Source: Bacillota bacterium (GTDB taxonomy: Bacteria > Bacillota > Clostridia > Christensenellales > Aristaeellaceae). Taken from it: 64,000 nucleotides of DNA. Below the pieces are notes generated by a model that saw nothing but the letters and a program-made list of their open reading frames with translations, was not told where the DNA came from and made no database searches. The first letter of the stretch is position 1, and every line of letters starts with the position of its first letter. The translations under genes and the position numbers were made by a program. Location of the stretch: contig JAFADG010000014.1 of the NCBI GenBank assembly GCA_023425025.1, forward strand, positions 16,787-80,786. The letters run 5' to 3'. Shown in pieces: positions 52,452-60,377 of the stretch.

Positions 52452-53003
52452 ATGGATGACGAACGGAACCTCTCCCCCCAGCAGGGTGACGCCGCGCCCC
52501 CCAACAGGGAAATTGATGCGGCGTACTTTGAGGAGCTGTACCAGAAATTTGCCACGGATGTGCTTCGGGTCAGCTATTTTTATCTGGGGGACAGGCAAAA
52601 GGCCGAGGATGTTTGCCAGGACGTTTTCGTCCGGCTGATCACCAACGCCCCCATCATCACCGAAGGCCGGGAAAAAGCGTGGCTGCTAAAAGTTGCGCTG
52701 AACCGATGCCGGGATTTGTGGCGCGCCGCCTGGGTGCGCCGCGTGGTTCTGGGGACGCCGGCGTTTGAACTGATCCCCGCGCCGGATGAAATCGGGAAGT
52801 TTGCCGACAGGGCGGAAGTGATGGAAGCCATTCATCAGCTGCCGGCCAGTTTTAAAGAGGTTATTCTGCTTCACTACTACCAGGGTTTTGGCATATCGGA
52901 GATTGCGCAGATGATGGATCTGCCGGAGGGAACAATCTCCAGCCGCCTTTCCCGTGGGAGGAAGAAATTGGAGAGTATATTGAAAGGAGGCGATGCCCGG
53001 TGA
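52452..53003 (+). CDS. ECF-type RNA polymerase sigma factor
   Basis: 183 residues. Region 2 includes VLRVSYFYLGDRQKAEDVCQDVFVRL and region 4 LPASFKEVILLHYYQGFGISEIAQ with the helix-turn-helix LPEGTISSRLSRGRKKLE. An acidic N-terminal extension of about 35 residues precedes region 2. Start is the ATG after GGGAAGGG; upstream start codons are possible. Coupled to the next gene by a GTGA overlap. Confidence 0.9.
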   Translation: MDDERNLSPQQGDAAPPNREIDAAYFEELYQKFATDVLRVSYFYLGDRQKAEDVCQDVFVRLITNAPIITEGREKAWLLKVALNRCRDLWRAAWVRRVVLGTPAFELIPAPDEIGKFADRAEVMEAIHQLPASFKEVILLHYYQGFGISEIAQMMDLPEGTISSRLSRGRKKLESILKGGDAR

Positions 53004-53962
53004 AACGCTTGCAGCAGCTGAACGAAATTGCGCAGGAAGCATTGGGTGGCCTGAATGCCGGGCAAGAGCTGCGGCTTAGGATACTGAAGACGGCCAAGAC
53101 GCAAAAACGTCCGGCCCAAAGAGGCCTCCTTCGGCCCGCGCCCATGATGTTTATGGCCGCGGCACTGGTCGTACTGCTGGCGGCAGGCTCACTGCTTGCT
53201 CCCGGCACGCTTGCCCCAAGCACCGTGCAAAACGGCGGCAACGACGTATTTGACAGCCTGCCTTCCGGCCAGGCAACGGCTTTGCCTTTTGCCGCCAGGG
53301 CCTTGCTGGATGTGCCGCCTGGGAGCATTTCCTTAAGCGCCGGCAGCAATCCCGAATACCGCAGCATCTGGGCCAACGGCAGCGGCGGAAATTTTCCCCT
53401 GCTTGGCGTCGGCGGCAAATACTACCGCATGATGCGCAACCCTTCCAGCATTCCTCAAAATCTGCTGGATTCAAGCATTGGCCAGGTGGCCGAATTCACC
53501 GATGAGCCGGCGCTGGCCGATGCTAGCCAAATCATCAGCAATATTGTCGGCCAGGGCGAAACGGTGTACACCGTCAGCGGCATGGGCGATGCGCTGGTGG
53601 CCGCCAGCGTAAACGGCGAAATGCGGGCGTTCCAGCGCGTATCCTTCGCCAACAACGCCATTACGGGCGGGGAATCCCTGGGCGACACCCTGGGCATCGG
53701 CGGGAAAGTCATCGGCATGGAGCTTACGGATGTGGGCACCGTCAGCGATGAGGCAACCGCATCCTATCTGGCGGACATCCTGCTGAATAACGCTTCCTTT
53801 GAGAATGCCTCCGGCAGCCAAAGCGGCAAACGCTCCCTGTTGATTCAGCTCTCCAACGGCCTGTTCGTGCAGATGTTTGTGAAGAACGATACCCTTTCCG
53901 CCTGCGGCTCCTGGTCCTGCCCCGAATTCTTCGAGGCCTTCAGCGCGGCGGCATCCAACTGA
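53000..53962 (+). CDS. Probable regulatory membrane partner of the sigma factor
   Basis: 320 residues from a GTG start. A cytoplasmic N-terminal part (about 1-45), one membrane helix (MMFMAAALVVLLAAGSLLAP, about 48-68) and an extracytoplasmic domain of about 250 residues. The layout is that of an anti-sigma factor, though no zinc-binding HxxxCxxC motif is seen. Function inferred from the overlap and topology. Confidence 0.72.
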   Translation: MKRLQQLNEIAQEALGGLNAGQELRLRILKTAKTQKRPAQRGLLRPAPMMFMAAALVVLLAAGSLLAPGTLAPSTVQNGGNDVFDSLPSGQATALPFAARALLDVPPGSISLSAGSNPEYRSIWANGSGGNFPLLGVGGKYYRMMRNPSSIPQNLLDSSIGQVAEFTDEPALADASQIISNIVGQGETVYTVSGMGDALVAASVNGEMRAFQRVSFANNAITGGESLGDTLGIGGKVIGMELTDVGTVSDEATASYLADILLNNASFENASGSQSGKRSLLIQLSNGLFVQMFVKNDTLSACGSWSCPEFFEAFSAAASN

Positions 53963-53980
53963 CAGCATCTTATAAAGCGT

Positions 53981-54014
53981 AAAAAAACCGGTCCCGCAGT
54001 GGGGCCGGTTTTTT
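53981..54014. terminator. Bidirectional terminator
   Basis: AAAAAACCGG and CCGGTTTTTT outer arms with CCC/GGG inside; between convergent operons. Confidence 0.85.
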
Positions 54015-54061
54015 GCTTGTCCAGGAAAGCGGCGTCGCCGCTTTTTCGGGATTTTCCCTTG

Positions 54062-54313
54062 CTATTGCTGCGCGTTGGAAAATTTCTGCCGCACCTGGTC
54101 GATCTTCTGCTGTTCCACCGGCTGGGTGGGATACCAGCCCTTGGACGCCATCTTCTGATAAATGCTGCCCTGCATGCTCAGATTGTCGCGCAGCGCGTTA
54201 TTGAAAGTGGTGTTCACGTTGGCGGTGGCGGATTCCACGGCGCCATGCATATACAGGTCGCACGCGCCCTTGGTTGTCAGCAGCAAGTTCTCCATGATGT
54301 TCCTGTCGTTCAT
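54062..54313 (-). CDS. CotF-like spore coat protein
   Basis: 83 residues. MENLLLTTKGACDLYMHGAVE and NVNTTFNNALRDNLSMQGSIYQKMASKGWYP-type pattern match the C-terminal region of CotF coat proteins, with the closing GWYPT. Follows the 57-residue gene on the same strand, likely one sporulation operon. Confidence 0.9.
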   Translation of the reverse strand: MNDRNIMENLLLTTKGACDLYMHGAVESATANVNTTFNNALRDNLSMQGSIYQKMASKGWYPTQPVEQQKIDQVRQKFSNAQQ

Positions 54314-54326
54314 CCTTCACCCCTCC

Positions 54327-54500
54327 TTACACCAGTTGGTATAGCTGATTGAAAATCTGTTTGTGCTTATCCATCAGCTGCTGCACCAGCGCCTTCAGAT
54401 CAGGGTCCTGCAGACCCTGCAGGGCTTGCTGGCACTGGGTTTTGAAAAACTTCTCGTGACTTAGCGCATCCTCAATGTAAAGCAATTCCTTGGGACTCAT
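54327..54500 (-). CDS. Small coat-associated protein
   Basis: 57 residues from the ATG 7 bases after GGAGGT: MSPKELLYIEDALSHEKFF, then helical LQGLQDPDLKALVQQLMDKH. Resembles the small partners that precede CotF genes in Clostridia. Predicted two-helix hairpin. Role in the spore coat is inferred from the neighbour. Confidence 0.75.
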   Translation of the reverse strand: MSPKELLYIEDALSHEKFFKTQCQQALQGLQDPDLKALVQQLMDKHKQIFNQLYQLV

Positions 54501-54613
54501 TGCCTTCACCTCCGTGGCTAGTATGAACGCGACGAAAATCCGCTATTCCAAATCGGGGCTGTTTCACCGTCCCAAAATAAGGCATGCATGGCAAATTATT
54601 TTCCTGCCTCCCA

Positions 54614-54642
54614 TTGACAATCCTTTGACAATGCGCTATAGT
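54614..54642 (+). promoter_or_regulatory. Promoter of the gntR-ABC operon
   Basis: TTGACA (54614-54619), 17-base spacer, TATAGT (54637-54642). ATGCAC repeats directly after it (in TATGCACGATATGCACAAT) are likely regulator contacts. Confidence 0.75.
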
Positions 54643-54682
54643 GTGTATGCACGATATGCACAATATGACGCGGAGGTGCCCG

Positions 54683-55057
54683 GTGGACATACTCATCAGC
54701 AACGCCAGCAGCAAACCGATCTACGAGCAGATTACCGACCAGATAAAAGGCCTTATTCTGGGCGGCGGGCTGTCCGCCGGCGATGCGCTGCCCAGCATGC
54801 GGTACCTTGCCAAGGAGCTGCGCATCAGCGTCATTACCACCAAGCGCGCCTATGCCGATCTGGAGCGCGAGGGCTTCATCGTCACCGTGACCGGCAAAGG
54901 CACCTTTGTAGCCGACAAGAACATGGATTTTCTGCGGGAAGAAAAGCTTCGTCAAATCGACGGGCACCTGCAGGCCGCCATCGATTTGGCCCGGCAGGCC
55001 GGCATCCCCATGAAAGACCTGACCCAGGCGCTGGAAGCGCTGTATGAAGGAGATTGA
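54683..55057 (+). CDS. GntR family regulator, YtrA subfamily
   Basis: 124 residues from a GTG after GGAGGTG. Winged helix DQIKGLILGGGLSAGDALPSMRYLAKEL, SVITTKRAYADLEREGFI and TGKGTFVA, with a short C-terminal dimerisation helix as in YtrA. YtrA proteins repress the ABC transporter genes next to them; both genes follow here. Confidence 0.92.
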   Translation: MDILISNASSKPIYEQITDQIKGLILGGGLSAGDALPSMRYLAKELRISVITTKRAYADLEREGFIVTVTGKGTFVADKNMDFLREEKLRQIDGHLQAAIDLARQAGIPMKDLTQALEALYEGD

Positions 55058-55059
55058 TC

Positions 55060-55920
55060 ATGACCAACGCGATTGAAGTACAGGGTCTTCGCAAAAGCTA
55101 TAAGGATTTTACCCTTGCGGACGTATCCTTCGCCTTGCCCTGGGGGCAGGTAATGGGCTTTGTGGGTGAAAATGGCGCAGGCAAAACCACCACCATCAAG
55201 GCCATGCTGCAGGTGATACGGCGGGACGCGGGCGATATACGGCTGCTGGGCCAGGAGATGAGCGAAAGCAACCAGGCCATCAAGGAACAGATCGGTGTGG
55301 TTCTGGCGGAAAACCAGTTTCACGACTGCCTGACCCTTTCCGCCATACGCAAGATACTGAAAAACATTTACGCCAATTGGGACGATGCGCTGTTTGAGCA
55401 ATTGTGCAAGCAGTTTTCCCTGCCCCTGGATAAAACGCATAAGGACCTGTCTACCGGCACCAGGCGCAAGGCAGCCATCGTCGCCGCCCTTTCCCATCAT
55501 CCAAGGCTATTGATCCTGGATGAACCGACCAGCGGCCTGGATCCTGTGGTGCGGGAAGAAATGCTGGACCTGTTCCTGGACTTTATGCAAAAGGAGGACC
55601 ATGCCATCCTTTTTTCCAGCCACATTACCGGTGACCTGGACAAAATCGCCGACAGCATCACCTTTTTGCACAAGGGGCAGATCGTGTTCAGCCGCAGCCG
55701 GGAGGAGCTTTCCGACAACCTGGGGCTGATCAAGTGCGGCGCCGCCGCGTTTGCCGGCATTGACAAAAGCCATGTGCTCAGAATCCGAAAGACCGCCTTT
55801 GATATGGAAGCGCTGGTGGACGACCGGCGGTATTATGCCGCCAGTTATTCCGGCATCATGGTCCAGCCTGCCACCACGGAAGAAATCATGCTCTTTTACG
55901 TCAGGGGGGAAAAGCCGTGA
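55060..55920 (+). CDS. ABC transporter ATPase (YtrB/BcrA type)
   Basis: 286 residues. Walker A GENGAGKTTT, signature DLSTGTRRKAAIVAAL (variant of LSGGQ), Walker B LLILDEPTSGLDP and H-loop SSHITGDLDK. Exporter-type ATPase that pairs with the next permease, probably in peptide or antibiotic resistance. RBS AAGGAG. Confidence 0.93.
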   Translation: MTNAIEVQGLRKSYKDFTLADVSFALPWGQVMGFVGENGAGKTTTIKAMLQVIRRDAGDIRLLGQEMSESNQAIKEQIGVVLAENQFHDCLTLSAIRKILKNIYANWDDALFEQLCKQFSLPLDKTHKDLSTGTRRKAAIVAALSHHPRLLILDEPTSGLDPVVREEMLDLFLDFMQKEDHAILFSSHITGDLDKIADSITFLHKGQIVFSRSREELSDNLGLIKCGAAAFAGIDKSHVLRIRKTAFDMEALVDDRRYYAASYSGIMVQPATTEEIMLFYVRGEKP

Positions 55921-56549
55921 AAGGACTCTTTATCAAGGATCTGTTCGTTTTAAAGAAGACGGCGCGTGTATTCATTGCTCTGACAGGCTTGTATTTGCTG
56001 ATGGCGATTTTCCTGCATACCGATTTCGGCGTGCTGATCTCCTTCATCATGGGCATGCTGACCATCACCTCCTTCGCCTATGACGAGCAGGCCAAGTGGG
56101 ATGCCTATGCGCTCACCATGCCGGTCAGCAAGCGGGATATGGTACTGTCCAAATACGTGCTGGCGGTAATTCTGGGCATCGCAGGCGGGTTGATGGGCAT
56201 ATTGCTGAGCCTGGCCGCAGCCGTCGGCCAAGGCGCCGTAAACATCATCACCATCCTTCAAAACACCGGTATCGCCGTCTGCGCCACCTATGTGTTCAGC
56301 AGCATTGCCCTGCCCCTGGTCTATAAGCTGGGGTCGGAAAAATCCCGCATGGTGCTGATGCTCTGCTATGCCGCGCCGATCCTCCTGGGCACCATCATCA
56401 TCAATATGCTTGAAGATGCCAGCATCACCATGCCGCAGCTTCTGTCCGCCGCCCGCATCGCGGCCATCATCCTTCCCTTCTTCACGGTGATCGCGCTCGT
56501 GCTCTCATACCGCCTTTCGCTCTCTATTTTCACAAAAAAGGATATTTAG
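55917..56549 (+). CDS. ABC-2 type permease
   Basis: 210 residues, six membrane helices; motif SFAYDEQAKWDAYALTMPVSKRDMVLSKY is typical of ABC-2 permeases paired with YtrB-like ATPases. ATGA-type overlap (GTGA) with the ATPase. Confidence 0.9.
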   Translation: MKGLFIKDLFVLKKTARVFIALTGLYLLMAIFLHTDFGVLISFIMGMLTITSFAYDEQAKWDAYALTMPVSKRDMVLSKYVLAVILGIAGGLMGILLSLAAAVGQGAVNIITILQNTGIAVCATYVFSSIALPLVYKLGSEKSRMVLMLCYAAPILLGTIIINMLEDASITMPQLLSAARIAAIILPFFTVIALVLSYRLSLSIFTKKDI

Positions 56550-56568
56550 CGGGAGCGGGAAGTCCGAA

Positions 56569-56614
56569 AAATGCATGAGGCTGTTCCGTGTTTCCGGAAC
56601 AGCCTCATGCATTT
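56569..56614 (+). terminator. Terminator of the gntR-ABC operon
   Basis: Long perfect stem ATGCATGAGGCTGTTCC / GGAACAGCCTCATGCAT with an 8-base loop and T tail. Confidence 0.85.
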
Positions 56615-56819
56615 TCAGCGGTGTGAACGATCGCGCAAAATGCGTAGTTGCATGAATGTCCGAGAGGATGGTGTCCGAGGGTTTCCAAAGGGCGATCGGA
56701 AAGCCCTTTGGTCGCGTCCGAAGACGCGATATACTTCTTCCCAAATAACAGCATAATCCCCGTTTCGCCTTTACAGAATCCATGATGCGTTTATTTGCCG
56801 GCATCCAGGCGAACGCCGC

Positions 56820-57539
56820 TTATTCCCCGGCAGCCGCCAGATCAATGATATCTCCCAAAACCTGCGGCGGCAATGAGTCGGTCATGCCGCCCAGATAATA
56901 CACCGTCACCTCATCGCCGGCTTTTAGCTCCTCCGGCATTCTCGCCGCTTTCCCAGGATTCACGCGGATTGCTCCCGCGTTCCCTTCCAACAGCAGGTAT
57001 CCTTTACTCGCTTCCGTAACCGTACCTTCCACTTTTTCGTAGATATCCACCTTCAGCCCGCCTGCCTGGCCAGGGTACGAAAGGGCCATCACGCCGCTGA
57101 AATACACGGCCACAAAATCTCCGGCCTTCAAGGCCGCTTCCATTGCCGGCAGATGCACCAGCACCAGGCCGAAATCCCTGGAATCCACCAGGGCCGTTCC
57201 GGCCGTCTCATCCACAGACTGGACCGCGCCGTCAATCACATAGCAGCCGACACGCTGGGCAGTCAGCTGCGGCGGCAGTGATTTGGCCATCTCACCGCTG
57301 AATTCCACAATAACATACTGGCCAACCGCGGGTATCGCCCGTCTATCCAGAACGGTTTCCGCATCTACATGCACCAGAACCGGCCCTTGCGATATACTGT
57401 CCATGAGGAAGCTTCCGTCTTCCTTCACCTCGGTGATCATACCTTCCACCCGGGAGACCGATCTCCCTACCGCCTGTGCCGCAGACGCAATGCCCACCGA
57501 AAGCACCAAAGCCATTATTAGCGAAAGAACCTTTTTCAT
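56820..57539 (-). CDS. Secreted protein with three OB-like repeats
   Basis: 239 residues with a signal peptide (to about AQA, residue 24). Three related units of about 70 residues: VGQYVIVEFSGEMAKSLPPQ, AGDFVAVYFSGVMALSYPGQ and AGDEVTVYYLGGMTDSLPPQ. Each is a small beta-barrel. No catalytic residue. Probably extracytoplasmic; function unknown. RBS GAAGGAG. Confidence 0.78.
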   Translation of the reverse strand: MKKVLSLIMALVLSVGIASAAQAVGRSVSRVEGMITEVKEDGSFLMDSISQGPVLVHVDAETVLDRRAIPAVGQYVIVEFSGEMAKSLPPQLTAQRVGCYVIDGAVQSVDETAGTALVDSRDFGLVLVHLPAMEAALKAGDFVAVYFSGVMALSYPGQAGGLKVDIYEKVEGTVTEASKGYLLLEGNAGAIRVNPGKAARMPEELKAGDEVTVYYLGGMTDSLPPQVLGDIIDLAAAGE

Positions 57540-57807
57540 ATGTATCTCCTTCAATCATGATCACTTACATCCCTTGGACGCTTGAAAACGGAAAAGGTTC
57601 CAGCTCTTTCCCATTGGCAGTATACCATATTATTTTCACGATGATTGCGCTATCGCCTCATAACCGCGTTGCTTCCACTGTTCCTCCCAAAATGCCGCGC
57701 TTCCTTTTTGAATTCGGAGGGGGAATGCAGCTTCCGTTTCCTCCGGCCGCATGGATTCCAGTTTTATTGTTTCAGCATTCCGGTTTCGTTGTTTCAGCGG
57801 AAAATGC
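57540..57807. other. Intergenic stretch before the tRNA genes
   Basis: No coding region. The first part should carry the promoter of the secreted OB-repeat protein on the minus strand (a TATACT box at about 57617-57622). Nothing else stands out. Confidence 0.45.
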
Positions 57808-57836
57808 TAGACAAACGTCCCACTGTCTGTTATAAT
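57808..57836 (+). promoter_or_regulatory. Promoter of the tRNA pair
   Basis: TAGACA (57808-57813), 17-base spacer, TATAAT (57831-57836), 16 bases before tRNA-Thr. Confidence 0.7.
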
Positions 57837-57852
57837 GTTGCACGCTGGATTT

Positions 57853-57928
57853 GCCAATATAGCTCAGTCGGTAGAGCAGCGGTTTCGTAAACCGCAGGTC
57901 AAGGGTTCGAGTCCCTTTATTGGCTCCA
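57853..57928 (+). tRNA. tRNA-Thr (CGT)
   Basis: 76 bases including encoded CCA. Acceptor GCCAATA / TATTGGC, D-arm AGCTCAGTCGGTAGAGC, anticodon loop TTCGTAA closed by GCGGT/ACCGC giving CGT (reads ACG), T-loop GGTTCGAGTCC. Confidence 0.95.
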
Positions 57929-57935
57929 CTTTTAT

Positions 57936-58012
57936 CGAGGTGTAGCGCAGCTTGGTAGCGCGTTTGGTTCGGGACCAAAAGGTCGCAGGTTCAAATCCTG
58001 TCACCTCGACCA
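57936..58012 (+). tRNA. tRNA-Pro (CGG)
   Basis: 77 bases including CCA. Acceptor CGAGGTG / CACCTCG, anticodon loop TTCGGGA closed by TTTGG/CCAAA giving CGG (reads CCG), T-loop GGTTCAAATCC. Sits 7 bases after tRNA-Thr and is the last core feature before the accessory island. Confidence 0.95.
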
Positions 58013-58013
58013 A

Positions 58014-58052
58014 AAAACAGCCCTGAAATCGTTGATTTCGGGGCTGTTTTTA
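58014..58052 (+). terminator. Terminator of the tRNA pair
   Basis: AAACAGCCCTGAAATC / GATTTCGGGGCTGTTT with a GTT loop and T run. Confidence 0.85.
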
Positions 58053-58740
58053 TGCATGTTAGACAAGGTGCGCGAAAATGGCCCTTTTCTTTACAACTAT
58101 TTTGCAACTGTTTTAAAAAGAGCCAGAGATCGCGAAGCGCAAGATATAGCGGTTTTGCAAGAGCGGGGTACTATATCTTGCACATTTAGAGTTACGACCT
58201 TTTAATTTATTCCTATTGATTGGTTCATGTCCCAGCTTCTCTGCCATGAATACCGACATTAGTTGGTGCAAAAAAGTTCACCGGTTGCGGTGGGCCTTTT
58301 TGTATGTCTGCAAATTCGCCTTGAAATACTGGCCTTCGGCTCTCTTTTTGCAGGAATATACGGGCGGGATCACAGGCGGAATTCCGGCGCGAGCAAGTGG
58401 CAGAAAAATGCGCTTCGGAGAACCGAAAATTACACGAATCTCAAAAGGCTCCCGTGTAATCGTGCAATGATGCACCCATACCTAAAATATGAATCAATTG
58501 TCAGTCCATGGTGGCCAGTTCACATAAGACCTAGCCTCCGATCCGAATATAACGAATCGGTAGGAATAAATTTGGTCTCACTCATTTCCGCGCAACGCGG
58601 GGAAATGAGTGAGACCACCCGGCATCAAGGTTGCTGGTCGGCTTTCCCTCACCTATGGTCTGTTGGCTCAGTTGGTAGTCCATCAGGAACAGATTTATAT
58701 TCTTACCGCTCGCCACTATGGCTCATTATCTTCCGCATCG
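58053..58740. other. Non-coding stretch between tRNA-Pro and the ADP-ribosylation operon
   Basis: About 690 bases with no supported gene. Frames of up to 161 codons exist on the plus strand but lack RBS and a recognisable product. A terminator-like CACCG/CGGTG with T run lies near 58277-58303. A 17-base perfect inverted repeat sits at 58573-58617. A piece near 58668 resembles a tRNA D-arm (GGCTCAGTTGGTAG) without the rest. May be debris from insertion at the tRNA. Confidence 0.4.
58573..58617. repeat. Perfect 17-base inverted repeat downstream of the ADP-ribosylation operon
   Basis: TGGTCTCACTCATTTCC and its exact complement flank an 11-base centre that itself pairs GCG/CGC. No T run follows on either strand, so it is not a standard terminator. 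Confidence 0.75.
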
Positions 58741-60375
58741 TTATTTAACGCAAGCTCTAATAAGGTTAACCATCACCTCGTCCAGTTCAAAGCACCATGC
58801 GATATCGGCTGCGGAATCCTCACTTTCAAGGAAAGCCTGAACAACCTTAAACACCTTGCCAACGGTGATGTTGTTCTTGAACTCGGGATTCTCAAGCAAG
58901 ACCTTGATCGTGGCAGAGTCTAAGACAAACCGCTTTTGTTTTTCTACCGGAGCAATCGGTTTTTGCACCGTTTCCGGCACGGGAGCCGGCTGAATAGCGA
59001 GTTGCGGAGGCTTCGGTTTCTGTGCCACAGGGTTAGACTGCATATCAAAACGCATCTGCCCGGCATCTTGAGTATGCTGTTGATCCCGATTGTTGAAGAG
59101 TCGTAAGTCCTTCGTATAGATGGTTTGTCCTAGTGCGGTTTGCCACTTTTTAATTATCACTATGCCACGTTTACCGTTGAGCGCTTCCTTTGTATCGATA
59201 AGGCGCATCTTGCCCATAGGTGTAGTTATCCATTTGCTATCCGGCGATTTAGTTTCGGACACTTCGGATTTGGTAGCTTCGATTCTGTTATCCGATGAAA
59301 GCAATTCCGTCATCTGTACAAGGCAGTCGAAGTCCTGCACACGCTTCCACTCGGCCGGTATCCAGCTTGTGCCGCTCAGCATACCGAGAAGGCCGCCGGT
59401 CATTGAGGCTATTGTGTCAGTATCTGCGCCAAACGAGAAGGCAGGGACCTTTATCCCCAGCGCCGGGTTATTAGCATACTTTGAAGCCAGATATATGGCA
59501 GCTAACGCGGCTACGTCTCCCGCGCCATTCACATTGCCAAAGCAGTCTAAGTCGGTTAGTACTTTTGTGTCATCTAGCATCAATCCCTTTTTCAGAGCCG
59601 TCTTGACGTAATCAAGTTGGCGAACCATATTATCGCGGGTGGCTTCCCATACATGGGCAAAGTTGAAGTCGGCATGCTGGTTGGCTATGCCAAGCCAATA
59701 TCCTAACAAGTCCGGTTTTAGGAACGCGCCCCAAACAAGCTGTCCGTCGATTAGCGCTGAAACCAGTTCGCCGTATTCAAGAACAGCGTCTTTTCTTAAG
59801 AGAAAGTCCAGCGCGTAGGCGTAGCAAGTCGCGCCCAAAAAGGCTCGGGGATGACCGTGGGTAATTAGTGTGTCCTTAACCACATCGAGCATCAGTGTTG
59901 ATAAGTCCTGATTGCCTTGGGCTGCAATAATGTGGGGCAAGATTCGCATTGCCGCGCCATTGCCGCCAGCATTGAAATAGTCTTTCGTATAGTTCGATTG
60001 CCACAGTTGCACTTTCTTCTCGCTTACCGATCTTGCAGCCTTCAGCAACGCCCTACCACCACCGCGTTCATATTGCAGCCAATAAGGAAGCTCTTTCTCC
60101 GCAAGGTGTTTCTCCCAATCACCGGCGATGATGCTGCGCGCCACGGCCAGCGTCATTTGGGTGTCGTCGCTATACTCTCCAGGTAGAATGTGCTCATCGT
60201 GATAAGCGGGTTGGCTACAGCTACGCGTCCACTCAACAAAGAAGTCGCTGACTTTCGGATTCTTCGACCTGTTCTTCGAACGCTGCTCGACAGGCCACCC
60301 CAGGGCGTCGCCAATGGCTGTAGCAAGCATTGCCCCTTTGCATTTTTCCATGGGGGTAGGTATTGCTGCAGGCAT
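58741..60375 (-). CDS. ADP-ribosylglycohydrolase (DraG/ARH family) with C-terminal extension
   Basis: About 544 residues. The N-terminal domain (about 1-330) is an ADP-ribosylglycohydrolase: KGAMLATAIGDALGWPVEQ at the start, magnesium ligands in SDDTQMTL (Asp70, Asp71) and FGADTDTIASMTGGLLG (Asp318, Asp320), plus GGNGAAMRILP. A middle segment (GKMRLIDTKEALNGKRGIVI, about 365-400), a Pro-rich linker and a helical C-terminal domain (about 475-544) are extra. It should remove ADP-ribose put on by the upstream transferase. Start: the ATG 7 bases after GGAGG; an ATG two codons earlier overlaps the DarT stop. Confidence 0.88.
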   Translation of the reverse strand: MPAAIPTPMEKCKGAMLATAIGDALGWPVEQRSKNRSKNPKVSDFFVEWTRSCSQPAYHDEHILPGEYSDDTQMTLAVARSIIAGDWEKHLAEKELPYWLQYERGGGRALLKAARSVSEKKVQLWQSNYTKDYFNAGGNGAAMRILPHIIAAQGNQDLSTLMLDVVKDTLITHGHPRAFLGATCYAYALDFLLRKDAVLEYGELVSALIDGQLVWGAFLKPDLLGYWLGIANQHADFNFAHVWEATRDNMVRQLDYVKTALKKGLMLDDTKVLTDLDCFGNVNGAGDVAALAAIYLASKYANNPALGIKVPAFSFGADTDTIASMTGGLLGMLSGTSWIPAEWKRVQDFDCLVQMTELLSSDNRIEATKSEVSETKSPDSKWITTPMGKMRLIDTKEALNGKRGIVIIKKWQTALGQTIYTKDLRLFNNRDQQHTQDAGQMRFDMQSNPVAQKPKPPQLAIQPAPVPETVQKPIAPVEKQKRFVLDSATIKVLLENPEFKNNITVGKVFKVVQAFLESEDSAADIAWCFELDEVMVNLIRACVK

Positions 60376-60377
60376 AT

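Noticed and set aside
58668..58690. A third tRNA gene after tRNA-Pro
   Set aside because: Only a D-arm-like GGCTCAGTTGGTAG is present; acceptor, anticodon and T arms do not form.
58263..58748. 161-codon plus-strand frame between the tRNA genes and the ADP-ribosylation operon
   Set aside because: No RBS, no recognisable domain, and it runs into the end of the hydrolase gene on the other strand.
57990..58790. Attachment-site duplicate of the tRNA-Pro 3' end
   Set aside because: The only resemblance (ATCACCTCGTCCAGTTC near 58771) is inside the hydrolase coding sequence and does not extend the match, so no att pair is claimed in this window.
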